NCBI RefSeq assembly: GCF_000474235.1
Contig: NZ_BATA01000023.1
Span: 1 to 33,014, forward strand
Reading direction: 5' to 3'
DNA length: 33,014 nucleotides
From: Halarchaeum acidiphilum MH1-52-1
GTDB taxonomy: Archaea > Halobacteriota > Halobacteria > Halobacteriales > Halobacteriaceae
A model generated the notes under the pieces. That model saw only the letters and a program-made list of their open reading frames with translations. It had not been told where the DNA came from and ran no database searches. Positions 23,359 to 32,481 of the stretch are shown in pieces. A program made the translations under genes and the position numbers. How positions within the stretch are numbered: the first letter of the stretch is position 1; every line of letters begins with the position of its first letter.

Positions 23359-25116
23359 ATGCCGACGCCACCTCGCGGTGTGACGCCACGGACGCGCCTC
23401 GCCGTGCGGATCGCCTGCGTCCTCTTGCTCGTCTGCTCCGCGCTCGTGGCTGGCGCGGGAGCGGACGACGCGAGCGGCGCGCACGCGAGCGACGGGACCG
23501 CGAGCGGCGCGAACGCGGCGTCGGGCGCGCCGCGCATCGTCGCACTCTACCCGAACCCGGTCGCGCGGAACGATGCCGGCGAGTTCGTCACACTCTCGCT
23601 TCCGAAGGCGGTCGCCCTCGGCACGTGCGCGCTCGCGGACGACGAGGCGAGCGTCCCCCTCCCGAACGTCACCGCGGGTGGGCGGGTGACGCTCAGCACC
23701 GCACCGGATCGGACTCGACGCCTCGTCGACGGCCGCGTGCTCGGACGCTCGCTGCCGACGCTTGCGAACGCGGGCGAGCGGCTCGTCCTCGTCTGCGGCG
23801 GTGAGGTCGTGGACGTCGCGAGCTACGCGGACGCCCCGGAGGGCGAGCTGTACGAGAACGGGACGTGGCGTCCGCTCGGGCGGACGGCGTTCCCGATTCG
23901 CTCGGTGACGGACGCGCCGACGACGGTGTTCGCGCTCCCGGACGATCCCGGTTCGGTAACCGACGCGCTCCGCGGCGCGAATCGCCGGATCCTCCTCGGC
24001 GGCTACACGTTCACGTCGACGCGCGTCGCGACCCTCCTCCGTGACGACGCCAGACGCGGCGTCCGGGTCGGCGTCCTCGTCGAGGGCGGTCCCGTCGGCG
24101 GCGTCTCCTCCCGCGAGGCGCGCGTCCTCGATTCGCTCGCGGCGACGCCGAACGTCACGGTGACGGTGATCGACGGCCCGTACGCGCGCTACCCGTTTCA
24201 CCACGCGAAGTACGCCGTCATCGACGACGCGGCGCTCGTCACGTCGGAGAACTGGGATCCGAGCGGCGTCGGCGGTCACGCCACCCGCGGGTGGGGCGCG
24301 CTCGTGCGGAACGCCACGCTCGCCGCCGACCTCGCCGCGGTCTCCCGGGCCGACAGCGGGTGGATCGACGGCGTCCCGTGGGCGAAATATCGAAGGAACG
24401 CGACGTTTCAGCCGCCGCATCCCGCGAACGCGACGTACCCGCGCGCCTTCGCGCCGCTGAACGCCACGGCGGATCGCGTCTCGCTCGTCGTCTCGCCGGA
24501 GAACTCCCGGCGGGCGCTGGTCGGCTTCGTCCGAAACGCCACAGACACACTCGACGTCGAGCAGATGGAGTTCAGCACCGACACCGCGCTCTGGAACGCG
24601 ACGATCGCGGCCGCCGAGCGCGGCGTCCGCGTGCGCGTCCTACTGAGCGGCGCGTGGTACGCCCGCGAGGAGAACGCGGCGCTCGTCGCGCGCCTGAACG
24701 ATCGGGCGCGCCGAGACGGTCTCGACCTCCGCGCGAGGCTCGCCGATCCGCGGGGGCGCTACGGCCACCTGCACGTGAAGGGCGCGATCACGGACGGCGA
24801 GCGCGTGCTGGTGGGGAGCGTCAACTGGAACGCGAACGCCGTGACCGCGAACCGCGAGACGGAGCTCGTGATCGACGATCCCGCGATCGGACGCTACTAC
24901 GAGCGGCTCTTCCGCGCGGACTGGCGCGGCGGCGTCTGGACGCTCCCCCTCCCGGTACTCGTCGCGGCGCTCTGCGCGCTCGGGGTCGTGGTGTGGTATC
25001 TGCGACGGGCGGTCGCGTTCGCGGACTCGGAGACGGACTCGGAGACGGAGGCGGGGACGGGGGCGGGGGAGAAACGTCTCGGGTGGTCGGGCGAAAGAAG
25101 GGAGGACGTCGAGTAG
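23359..25116 (+). CDS. Exported phospholipase D-like protein with lamin-tail-type domain
   Basis: A 585-residue surface protein. The N-terminus has an export signal (RLAVRIACVLLLVCSALVAGAGA), then a Ala/Ser/Gly/Asp linker. Residues about 57-170 (PRIVALYPNPVARNDAGEFVTLSLP to VDVASYADAPEGELY) look like a lamin-tail (LTD) beta-sandwich. Two HKD motifs follow: H282-x-K284-x4-D289 with later SENWDPSG, and H472-x-K474-x4-D479 with SVNWNANA. A membrane helix (about 533-553) and an acidic, repetitive cytoplasmic tail (DSETDSETEAGTGAG) close it. HKD enzymes cleave phosphodiesters in lipids or nucleic acids; with the catalytic half outside the cell, extracellular DNA or lipid are candidates. Many N-x-S/T sites could be glycosylated. 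No clear TATA box precedes ATG 23359. Confidence 0.88.
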   Translation: MPTPPRGVTPRTRLAVRIACVLLLVCSALVAGAGADDASGAHASDGTASGANAASGAPRIVALYPNPVARNDAGEFVTLSLPKAVALGTCALADDEASVPLPNVTAGGRVTLSTAPDRTRRLVDGRVLGRSLPTLANAGERLVLVCGGEVVDVASYADAPEGELYENGTWRPLGRTAFPIRSVTDAPTTVFALPDDPGSVTDALRGANRRILLGGYTFTSTRVATLLRDDARRGVRVGVLVEGGPVGGVSSREARVLDSLAATPNVTVTVIDGPYARYPFHHAKYAVIDDAALVTSENWDPSGVGGHATRGWGALVRNATLAADLAAVSRADSGWIDGVPWAKYRRNATFQPPHPANATYPRAFAPLNATADRVSLVVSPENSRRALVGFVRNATDTLDVEQMEFSTDTALWNATIAAAERGVRVRVLLSGAWYAREENAALVARLNDRARRDGLDLRARLADPRGRYGHLHVKGAITDGERVLVGSVNWNANAVTANRETELVIDDPAIGRYYERLFRADWRGGVWTLPLPVLVAALCALGVVVWYLRRAVAFADSETDSETEAGTGAGEKRLGWSGERREDVE

Positions 25117-25123
25117 GGCGGCG

Positions 25124-27013
25124 TCAGCGCGTCGGCGTGCTGTGCAGTTCCTCGTCGATCTCGGCGTCGGCCATCTTCGCGACGAGGGCGTCGAGCACCT
25201 CCTCGCGCATGCCGTTGACGAAGCGGATGGAGCCGACGACGAGGTGGCCACCGCCGGAGACGCCGGCGCCGGGGAACTCCTCGTTGAGTTCGGTGACCAT
25301 CTGCGGGATGTCCATGCGGACCCCATCGGAGCGGAGGACGGCGAAGTCGGGACCGTAGCCGATGGTGATGACGGGTTCGCCCGTCTCCTCGACCTTGCGG
25401 TCGTGGATCTCGCCCGTCGTCTTCCCGGGCGCGGGGTACGTGAAGCGGTGGGCGTGGTTCTCGACGTCGATGCGGTAGAGGTGCGCGCCGGACTCGACGG
25501 TCTCGTGCTCGACGTGCGGCATGGCGGCGTCGAGTTGGAGGTCGACGTCGCGCTCGGCACGCTCCGCGAGCCACGGCACGAGTTCGCGCTGGCGCTCCTC
25601 GTCGCCGCCGACGTTCAGGACGTCGTTGATGAGGTCGCGGCCCGCGCTGTATCGGAGCCAGAACGCCTCGTAGTCGAGGGCCTCGCTGACGTCGTGGAGG
25701 AACTCCTCGTCGTAGCCGGCCTCGCGCGCGAGGTCGAGGTAGTCGCTCATCGACTCGGCCTTCGAGCGATCGGAGAGACCGGCGACGGCGGGGACGTGAT
25801 CGAGGTCGTCGGCGATCGAGGGCGCGATCATGCGCGCGAGTTCGACGCACATCATGCCCGTCGTCACCCGGTAGTCCTCGCCGTGGAGGTAGGGGTTGAC
25901 GTGCTCGTCGACGAGCGGATCGACGGCGGCGTGATCCGGGTGGTGATGATCGACGACGAGGATCGGGATGTCGTAGTGGCTGAGCGTCTCGTAGGCGGGC
26001 GTGTCCTCCTCCGTGGAGCCGTTGTCGAGCATGAGGAGGAGCGGGAGCTTCTGGCCGTGGCGCGCCTGATCTTCGAGGGCGAAGTTGAGGTCCCGCGTCG
26101 CGTCCTCCATCTCGTAGTAGGGCGCCTTGCTCGGCAGGCGCTTGAGGAGGTGGCGCTTGGCGTCGGGGTCCTCGTGGGTCTGCTCGATGAACCGTTCGAG
26201 GGCGAGCTGGACCGGGACGCTCGCGCACATCCCGTCGCCGTCGGCGTGGTGGCGCATCCGGATGGGACGCGATTCGAGGACGGTCCGTCGGAGGCGGCGG
26301 GCGACGGCGCGGAGGTCGGGGTAGAGTTCGCGCATCGCCGGCCAGTCGACGAGGGGATCGACGTCCGCGGGCGTCGCGCGCTCGGTCGTCGAGGCGTCGA
26401 GGCGGGCGCGGACGTGCTCCGCGGTGCCCGCATCGAGCGTTTCGAGATCGGCGATCTCGACCTGCACGGCGCCCTCGCGCTCCTCGACTTCGCCCGTGAC
26501 GTGGACGACGTCGTCGATGGCGATGTCGGGATAGGCCCGGACGCCGGCCTCCTCGAAGGCGGTGCAGGGGACGGTCCCGCTCTCGTCGCGGATCCGGAAG
26601 ACTGTCGGGCCGCCGGTCTGCTTGACTTGGACGACCTCGCCCTCGATGTGGACGGTGTCGCCGACGCGGCCGGCGAGCGCGCCCGCGGCGACGCGGTCGT
26701 AGGAGAACGCGCGCTCCTCGACGGCGTAGTCGTCGCCCTCGAAGCGCTCGAAGCCGAGGTCGCCGTTCTCGCGGATCTCGGTGAGTTCGACGACGACGTC
26801 GTCGCCGACGTCGTACTCGGCGTCCGCGGGGAGGACGGACTCGTGGAGCAGTCCGGAGATGTTCTCTGAGAGATCGACGAAGACGCCGTAGTCCACCACG
26901 CCGTTCACGGTCGCGGTGTACCGCTCGCCCACCTCGATGTCCTCGACGGTGCACGCGGGGGCGAGCCGGTAGACGACGGGCGTGGCGCCGTCGTCGGGGG
27001 AACCGTCAGTCAT
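25124..27013 (-). CDS. S1-OB-DHH/DHHA1 phosphoesterase (RecJ-like)
   Basis: A 629-residue archaeal RecJ-like protein with RNA/DNA-binding modules at its front. An S1 domain comes first (VGERYTATVNGVVDYGVFVDLSENISGLLHES), then an OB-fold (GDTVHIEGEVVQVKQTGGPTVFRIRDESG, then VHVTGEVEEREGAVQVEIADLE). The DHH domain has RHHADGDGMCASVPVQLALE (motif I complete), LLLMLDNGS and VVDHHHPDH. The end has a DHHA1 domain with GAGVSGGGHLVVGSIRF. All metal ligands seem present, in contrast to the RecJ-like protein at 18731. ATG 27013 is favoured over an upstream in-frame ATG at 27034 by a box GTTTAAC (minus strand, about 27039-27046) that overlaps the region just before 27034. Confidence 0.92.
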   Translation of the reverse strand: MTDGSPDDGATPVVYRLAPACTVEDIEVGERYTATVNGVVDYGVFVDLSENISGLLHESVLPADAEYDVGDDVVVELTEIRENGDLGFERFEGDDYAVEERAFSYDRVAAGALAGRVGDTVHIEGEVVQVKQTGGPTVFRIRDESGTVPCTAFEEAGVRAYPDIAIDDVVHVTGEVEEREGAVQVEIADLETLDAGTAEHVRARLDASTTERATPADVDPLVDWPAMRELYPDLRAVARRLRRTVLESRPIRMRHHADGDGMCASVPVQLALERFIEQTHEDPDAKRHLLKRLPSKAPYYEMEDATRDLNFALEDQARHGQKLPLLLMLDNGSTEEDTPAYETLSHYDIPILVVDHHHPDHAAVDPLVDEHVNPYLHGEDYRVTTGMMCVELARMIAPSIADDLDHVPAVAGLSDRSKAESMSDYLDLAREAGYDEEFLHDVSEALDYEAFWLRYSAGRDLINDVLNVGGDEERQRELVPWLAERAERDVDLQLDAAMPHVEHETVESGAHLYRIDVENHAHRFTYPAPGKTTGEIHDRKVEETGEPVITIGYGPDFAVLRSDGVRMDIPQMVTELNEEFPGAGVSGGGHLVVGSIRFVNGMREEVLDALVAKMADAEIDEELHSTPTR

Positions 27014-27085
27014 GCATTCGGTTTCGACTGGCACGGTGTTAAACTACCTGATAGCGGATTTCCCACGCCGCCCGACGCAGGTGCA

Positions 27086-27130
27086 CGGGGGGATATCCCG
27101 CCGCACGGGAATCCCCGCACTGGAGCGGGG
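27086..27130. repeat. Palindromes in the divergent promoter region
   Basis: GGGATATCCC (27090-27099) is a perfect 10-base palindrome. CCCCGC (27113-27118) and GCGGGG (27125-27130) form a six-base stem. They lie mid-way between the promoter boxes of the DHH gene (about 27042) and the JAMM gene (about 27202), so they could be regulator sites for either. Confidence 0.5.
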
Positions 27131-27196
27131 CGGCCGGCGGAGTCGGGTTCGCTGGTCTGCGGTGGTGTCGGAGCGTCCGGGTCGTCCCGCCCTCGA

Positions 27197-27206
27197 AAGG
27201 TTTAGC
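27197..27206 (+). promoter_or_regulatory. TATA box of the JAMM-ribL operon
   Basis: AAAGGTTTAGC is centred about 28 bases before ATG 27231, giving a leaderless message and fixing the start of the JAMM gene. Confidence 0.6.
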
Positions 27207-27230
27207 ACGCGCCGGCGACCACCGTCAGGC

Positions 27231-27722
27231 ATGGCGTTCCGCTCGCGGCCGGTGCTCGGCATCGCCGGGGAGACGCTCGATTTCGCCCTCGAAGCGGCCG
27301 AGGACACCCACCCGAACGAGTATCTCGGCGTCCTGCGCGGGACCCCGGCCGCGGAGTACGACCTCGACGGCGAGGGCGATCTGATCACGGACGTCCTCTT
27401 CATCCCGAAGACGTCGTCGAGTCCGGTGCAGGCCACCCTCCAATCCGATCTCGTGCCGAACGACAGCCACACGGTCGGGACGGTCCACTCGCACCCGAAC
27501 GGCGTCCTCCGGCCGAGCGATCAGGACGAACAGATGTTCGCGCGGGGACGCGTCCACGTCATCCTCGGCGCGCCCTACGACCGGACGTGCTGGCGCGCGT
27601 TCGACCACGAGGGCGGCCCCGCGGATCTCGACGTCTACGACGTCTCGCTCCCCGATCCCGAGGAGTTCTTCGACTTCACGCAGGAGGACATCGACGCGGA
27701 ACTGGAGGAGGAGGAGCGATGA
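27231..27722 (+). CDS. JAMM/MPN-domain metalloprotease-like protein (JAMM2 type)
   Basis: A 163-residue protein of the Mov34/MPN/JAMM family, zinc isopeptidases that in haloarchaea remove ubiquitin-like SAMPs. The JAMM motif is complete: E30 (HPNEYLGVL) and H86-S-H88-P-x6-S96-x2-D99. It ends in a very acidic tail (DAELEEEER). From memory, Haloferax has an active desampylase JAMM1 and a second protein, JAMM2, encoded next to the FAD synthase RibL; this gene has the JAMM2 setting. Its substrate is open. It overlaps ribL by ATGA. Confidence 0.88.
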   Translation: MAFRSRPVLGIAGETLDFALEAAEDTHPNEYLGVLRGTPAAEYDLDGEGDLITDVLFIPKTSSSPVQATLQSDLVPNDSHTVGTVHSHPNGVLRPSDQDEQMFARGRVHVILGAPYDRTCWRAFDHEGGPADLDVYDVSLPDPEEFFDFTQEDIDAELEEEER

Positions 27723-28150
27723 CCGAGCGCGTCGTCGCGCAGGGGACCTTCGACCTCCTCCACCCCGGGCACGTCCACTACCTCTCGGAGGCGAAGGCGA
27801 TGGGCGACGAACTCCACGTCATCGTCGCGCGCCGCGAGAACGTGACGCACAAGGACCGGCCCGTCCTCCCGAATCGCCAGCGTCGCGACATGGTGCGCGC
27901 GCTCGATCCGGTGGACGCGGCGCGCGTCGGGCACCCGAGGGACATCTTCGCGCCCATCGAGGACATCGACCCCGCGACGATCGTCCTCGGATACGACCAG
28001 CACCACGACGCGGCGGCCATCGAGGACGAACTCGCGGCGCGCGGCGTCGACTGTGACGTCCGGCGGGCGTCCGCGCGCGACCCGACGTACGAGGACGAAC
28101 TGCTCTCGACGGGCGCGATCGTCGATCGCGTCCTCGAACAACGCGCCTGA
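27719..28150 (+). CDS. ribL: FAD synthase RibL (archaeal FMN adenylyltransferase)
   Basis: Transfers AMP from ATP to FMN to make FAD, or could act as a related cytidylyltransferase. The 143-residue protein has the nucleotidyltransferase motif H15-P-G-H18 in [29 protein letters not shown] and the late [10 protein letters not shown]. These fit archaeal RibL rather than the bacterial RibF fusion. The ATG overlaps the JAMM stop as ATGA, so the two are co-translated. It is convergent with the RND exporter gene, 27 bases apart. Confidence 0.9.
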   Translation: MTERVVAQGTFDLLHPGHVHYLSEAKAMGDELHVIVARRENVTHKDRPVLPNRQRRDMVRALDPVDAARVGHPRDIFAPIEDIDPATIVLGYDQHHDAAAIEDELAARGVDCDVRRASARDPTYEDELLSTGAIVDRVLEQRA

Positions 28151-28177
28151 CGCGGAAAACGGCGTTCTCGTCCCGCG

Positions 28178-30678
28178 TCACGCGCTCCCGTAGCGCTCGA
28201 CCGCGTGGCCCCAGACGGCCATCGCGGACGGCGTGACGACGACGGAGAGGACGTAGGAGATGAAGATGCTGAGCGCGGTGACGGAGCCGAAGTCGCCGAG
28301 GATGGGCGTGATGGCGAGGACGAGCACGCCGATGCCGGCGACGGTGGTGAGCATGCTCCCGGTGAGCGCCCCGCCCGTCCCGCGGACGGCGACGTCGATG
28401 GCGTCGTAGAGGTCGCGCTCCTCGTACTCGTCGCCGAAGCGATGAACGATGTGCGAGGAGTAATCGACGCCGAGACCGATGCTGATCGAGAGGACGGTCG
28501 CGGTGAGCGCGTTCAGCGGAATGCCGAGGTAGCGCATCGCCCCCGCGAGGAGCGCGACGGTGACGACGATCGGGAAGAGATTGACGAGACCGAGCGTCGT
28601 GTAGTCGCTGAACACCCGGAAGCAGAGCAACAAGAAGAGCGCCGTCGCGAGGAGCGCGACCGCGAGGCTCTTGACCGCGGATTCGAGGATCGTGTCCGCG
28701 ATGTACTGGAAGACGACCGGCTGGCCGGTCGCGATCGCGTTGAGCCGGTAGCGGTTATCGACGTTGTGGGCGTCCGCGACGACGTCCGCCTGACTCGCGT
28801 TCCCCTTCGTCGTGAAGACACGCGGGTCGCGCGCTCGTCGCGCGAGAGGTACTCCCGCGCCTGATCGTGGTACGGGGAGTCGAGCAGGCGGTCGTAGATC
28901 GTTCCGAGGTCGTCGTCGGGGATGCCGTTCCCGTTCACGTCGTTCTCGCGGACGAGGTGCCGGAACGACGCGTCCCGTTGCGCGTAGCTCCGGATGACGT
29001 CGATGATGCTCCGCGTGTTCGCGTAGCGCGAGGGCTCCGACGTCGCGAGCGTGCTCGAATTGCTGATGACGAACGAGTCCGGCGGGTCGTAGGACGCGTG
29101 ATGGATCGATTCGAGCGCGTAGTCCTTGCGCAACGGCCCGCGTATGTACATGGTCACGGAGCCGCCGCTGCCGCTCGCCGCGGTGAAGTGCTCGTCGAGG
29201 TAGTCGAGCGTCGCGGTGGTGTGGTACTCGTGGGGGGCGAAGGGTTCGGGGAGCGTGTGGTACCAGCCGGGCGTCTGCGACGGCGGGAGGAAGTCGTCCT
29301 GACTGAACGACGTGTTGACGCCGGTCCCGTAGCCGGCGGCGACGGCCGTGAAGATCACGACGAGCGCGAGGAAGACGTACGGCGCCTTCCGCGCGACGAG
29401 TACGGGATAGGGGAGGAAGCGCCCGATGAGCGATCCCTCGCCGCCGAGGGGCTGCATCCCGAACTGCGGGATGTCGTGCTCCTCGCGCCAGCGGTCGGTG
29501 TAGACCTTCGCGGCGGGGAGGAAGATCCCGAAGATGAGGACGGTGAACGTGATGCCGATGGCGGAGACCAGCCCGAGGTCGCGGATCGGCCCGAGGCTGC
29601 TCGTGAGGTTCGCCAGAAAGCCGAGCACGGTCGTCCCGGTGACGATGAAGAAGGCGACGAGCAGCTGGTCGGTCGTCGTCTCCATGGACTCGACGACGCC
29701 GTAGCCCTCGCTGCGCTCCTCGCGATAGCGGTTGATCGCGTGGATCCCGAAGTCGATCCCGACTGCGAGGAGGAGGGCGGGGACGACGACGAGCATCTGG
29801 CTGAACGGGATGTCGGCGAGACCGAGGAATCCGAACGTCCAGATGATCGCCATGACGAGCGAGACGACGCCGATGAGGAGGTCGAGCGGGTCCCGATAGC
29901 TGAAGACGAGGAAGAGCAGGATGAGGATCGCGGCGGCCGGAACGACGATGAGCAGCGAGTCGGTGATGACGTTCCCGAACTCCGCGGAGAGGATGCCGCT
30001 CCCGAAGACGGTGACGTCGGACGTTCCGCCGCGCTGGACGACGCTCTGCACTCGCTGTTGGACGGTCGTCACGGGACTGCTCCCGCCGCTCGTCCCCGCG
30101 GATGAGGAGTCGGAGCCGGGGATCTCGTGGGTGACGACGCCGACGGTCGCGCTCGCGCTCGCGGCCTCCGGGTTGAAGTCGTTACTCAGCGACCCCGCGA
30201 GACCGCCGCCGGCCGCTCGCTTGACCGCGGCGTCGATCTCGCTCGGCGTCGCGTCCTCGACGGTGTCGATGCGCTCTCGCTCCGTTCGCGCGCTCGGATC
30301 GAGCGTCGTCGCGATGGTGTCGGCGACGCTCGACGTGGCGGCGACGTGCAGATTCTCGCGCTCCCGGACGCGTTTCTCCGTGCGCAACATCCGCAGGAGC
30401 GCGGGCTTCGCGAGCACGTTCTGGTCCCGCTGGATGAGCTGCGTGCTCGCGGTGTCGGTCCCGAAGGACGTCCCGAACTTCTCATCCACCTGATCGAGCG
30501 CCTGCTGCGCGGGGCTTCCCGAGGTGAACTGACTGGTCCCCGAGGAGGTCGAGATGCCGCCCAATCCGGCCGCGAGACCGGCCGTCACGAGCAGGAACAC
30601 GAGGATGACGGTCCCCGGGCGCTCCCCGACGAGGTAGTCGATCCGGTCGATGACGGCCTGATAGTCGAGATCGACCAT
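28178..30678 (-). CDS. RND superfamily (MMPL-type) exporter; one lost base near 28820
   Basis: A membrane protein of about 833 residues after repair, from the MMPL/hydrophobe-exporter branch of RND transporters. It begins DYLVGERPGTVILVFLLVTAGLAAGLGG (first helix), has a large outer loop, then a helix bundle with VPALLLAVGIDFGIHAINRYREER, a second outer loop, and a second bundle with ISIGLGVDYSSHIVHRFGDEYEE. The G-x-x-x-D in both bundles is the usual RND proton path. Reading breaks after RDERATRV; a G added near 28820 gives TRVVFTTKGNASQADVV. It starts one base inside the stop of the CARDB-type gene (TGATG), so the two form an operon. Export of lipids or hydrophobic compounds is inferred. Confidence 0.92.
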
Positions 30679-32300
30679 CAGCGGCGCTTGTAGTAGACGT
30701 ACCCGCCGCCGACCACGAGCAGGAGGACGACGATGCCGCCGATGAGACCGAGCGGCGGCCCGCCGCTTCCGCCGGACTCGTGGACGGCGAGCGGGACCTG
30801 ATAGTAGTCGGAGAGCTTCGTCTCGCCGTCGGTGTCGTCGTACTGGAAGTCCATCGAGACCGGGTAGGTCTTCGACAGCGCGCTCCCGGTGGCCGCGAAG
30901 GAGAACGCGATGGTCTCCGTCTCGCCGGGCGCGAGCGACGAGACGAACGCCTCGTCGTCACCGGTCGAGATCGGGTCGTCGGCGTACACCTTCGCGTTCA
31001 CGTTCGTGACCGGCCGGTCGCCGTTGTTCGTGACGTGGAAGCGGACCGTCCCGCTCCCGCCGGCCGAGAGCGTGCCGTTGACCGGTTCGACGACGAAGCG
31101 ATCGCGCTCGGCCGCGACGGGGACGGTGGCCGGGAGGGGATCGCTCTGCTGGCTGTCGTTGAACTGGTTCTTGTAGGAGACGGTGAAGTCGAACTGTCGG
31201 GGACCGGACTCGGCGCTGTCGCTGACCTCGACCGGGAAGGTGACGGTCGCGACGTCGCCGACGCCGAGGCGCCCGAGGGCGTACTCGTCGCGTTGCGGCG
31301 TGATCGCGTCGTCGCTCGTCGCGAGGCGAACGGTGGCGTGATCGATGGCGACCGGGCCGTCGTTCGAGACGACGACGGAGACGTTGCCGTCGGTGCCGAC
31401 GCGCAGGTCGCTATCGACGTGGCCGACGTCGAGGTCCTGCTCGGGCTTTGGGCGGAGCGTCGAGACGAGGCGGTTGGCCTCGCGGGTGACGCCGTCGGCG
31501 TCGGCGAACGTGATGTGCAGCGGGACGGAGTAGTCCCGGACCGACGTGGTGTCGGCGATGGCCGCGCTGTACGAGAGCGTCTTCGTCTCGCCCGGCTCCC
31601 ACGTCGCGACCGACGTGCTCGCGCTCTGGCCGGTCGAACCGAACGTCAGCGCGTCGGTTCCCGAGGTCGCTTCGGCGACGACGTTCGTCGCGACCTCGCT
31701 CCCCGTGTTCTTCACCGTGACGTTGTAGGTGCCGCGCTGATTCACCTGCGCGTTCGTCGTCGAGTTCACGACGCTGAACGTCGCGCGGTCGCGCACGACG
31801 ACGGGCACGCGGAACGTCTTGGTCTGCTGATAATCGACGTATTCGGGCTGTTCGGGGTCGTAGTTCACGGCCCCGGTGTACTTGTACTGGGCGCGGACGT
31901 TCAGGTAGTAGGTGCCGGGCTTCGTTCCCTCGGGAACGGTGAGCTTGATCGAGTAAGGACCGTTCGTTCCGTCCACGATGTTCCCGGCGGGATACTGCTT
32001 CGTGTGGACGGTGATCGGGCTGCTCCCGCCCGAGATCGAGAGCTGCGTCGAGCGCGCGGTCTTCACGCGCTCCTGATACTCGGCCGCTCCGCCCTGCGTG
32101 AGGACGCCGTCGTTTTGCACGTAGAGGTCGAGCGTCGCCTCCGTTCCGGTCGTGAATTCGTTGTCGGTGACCGAGGCGTGGAGGTCGGGGTGGCCCGCGA
32201 CGGTCTTGTTCGCCGCGGAGACGGAGACGACCCCGAACGCGCTCGCGCCCACGAGGAGGAGCGCGACGAGCGCGACGCCGAGGCGCCGGTCGCGAGTCAT
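30678..32300 (-). CDS. Exported CARDB/COG1361-type protein, membrane anchored
   Basis: A 540-residue surface protein, probably the accessory partner of the RND exporter behind it. It has a signal segment LGVALVALLLVGASAFGVVSVSA, then three or four CARDB-like beta-sandwich repeats, each with a NxG turn and PGET (VTVKNTGSEVATNVVAEATS with WEPGETKTLSY; VVVSNDGPVAIDHATVRL; FHVTNNGDRPVTNVNAKV with LAPGETETIAF). A C-terminal helix (LGLIGGIVVLLLVVGGGYVYY) ends in KRR, so most of the protein faces outside. It carries no PGF-CTERM motif. ATG 32300 is chosen since it places the signal at the start. The leader is about 80 bases, with an operator over the predicted transcription start. Confidence 0.92.
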   Translation of the reverse strand: MTRDRRLGVALVALLLVGASAFGVVSVSAANKTVAGHPDLHASVTDNEFTTGTEATLDLYVQNDGVLTQGGAAEYQERVKTARSTQLSISGGSSPITVHTKQYPAGNIVDGTNGPYSIKLTVPEGTKPGTYYLNVRAQYKYTGAVNYDPEQPEYVDYQQTKTFRVPVVVRDRATFSVVNSTTNAQVNQRGTYNVTVKNTGSEVATNVVAEATSGTDALTFGSTGQSASTSVATWEPGETKTLSYSAAIADTTSVRDYSVPLHITFADADGVTREANRLVSTLRPKPEQDLDVGHVDSDLRVGTDGNVSVVVSNDGPVAIDHATVRLATSDDAITPQRDEYALGRLGVGDVATVTFPVEVSDSAESGPRQFDFTVSYKNQFNDSQQSDPLPATVPVAAERDRFVVEPVNGTLSAGGSGTVRFHVTNNGDRPVTNVNAKVYADDPISTGDDEAFVSSLAPGETETIAFSFAATGSALSKTYPVSMDFQYDDTDGETKLSDYYQVPLAVHESGGSGGPPLGLIGGIVVLLLVVGGGYVYYKRR

Positions 32301-32379
32301 TGTCGAACGCCCATGGGTGCCGTGAGCGAAGCGATGTCGTCGGTCGGTCGGTGCGAAACGAGTGCGTACACGAGAGTCT

Positions 32380-32395
32380 GACCGAACGTTCAGTC
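32380..32395. promoter_or_regulatory. Palindromic operator, probably for a TetR-type repressor
   Basis: GACCGAACGTTCAGTC is an inverted repeat around AACGTT with one mismatched base pair position per arm. It lies about 20 bases downstream, on the minus strand, of the TATA box at 32402-32411, so it covers the predicted start of transcription of the CARDB-RND operon. A repressor there would block initiation. RND/MMPL operons in haloarchaea often go with TetR-family genes, but no regulator gene lies in the window. Confidence 0.55.
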
Positions 32396-32401
32396 GCCTC
32401 C

Positions 32402-32411
32402 CACATAAATC
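32402..32411. promoter_or_regulatory. Shared TATA region for divergent CARDB-RND and DsbA-like genes
   Basis: CACATAAATC is the only AT-rich spot in the divergent gap. Read to the left it is GATTTATGTG, with a start near 32382 for the minus-strand operon. Read to the right it would start near 32433 for the plus-strand gene. Whether one or two boxes are used cannot be told. Confidence 0.45.
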
Positions 32412-32481
32412 GTACCACACGGCGCTCGGCGCGTCGCGGAGCGGTGGGTCTATGCGTCACAGCGTCGTTCGTGCGACAAGG

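Noticed and set aside
20747-23545. A 932-residue open frame on the minus strand
   Set aside because: It is antisense to archaetidylserine synthase and the HEAT-repeat gene, rich in Arg, Val and Asp as expected of a shadow frame in G/C-rich DNA, and shows no domain.
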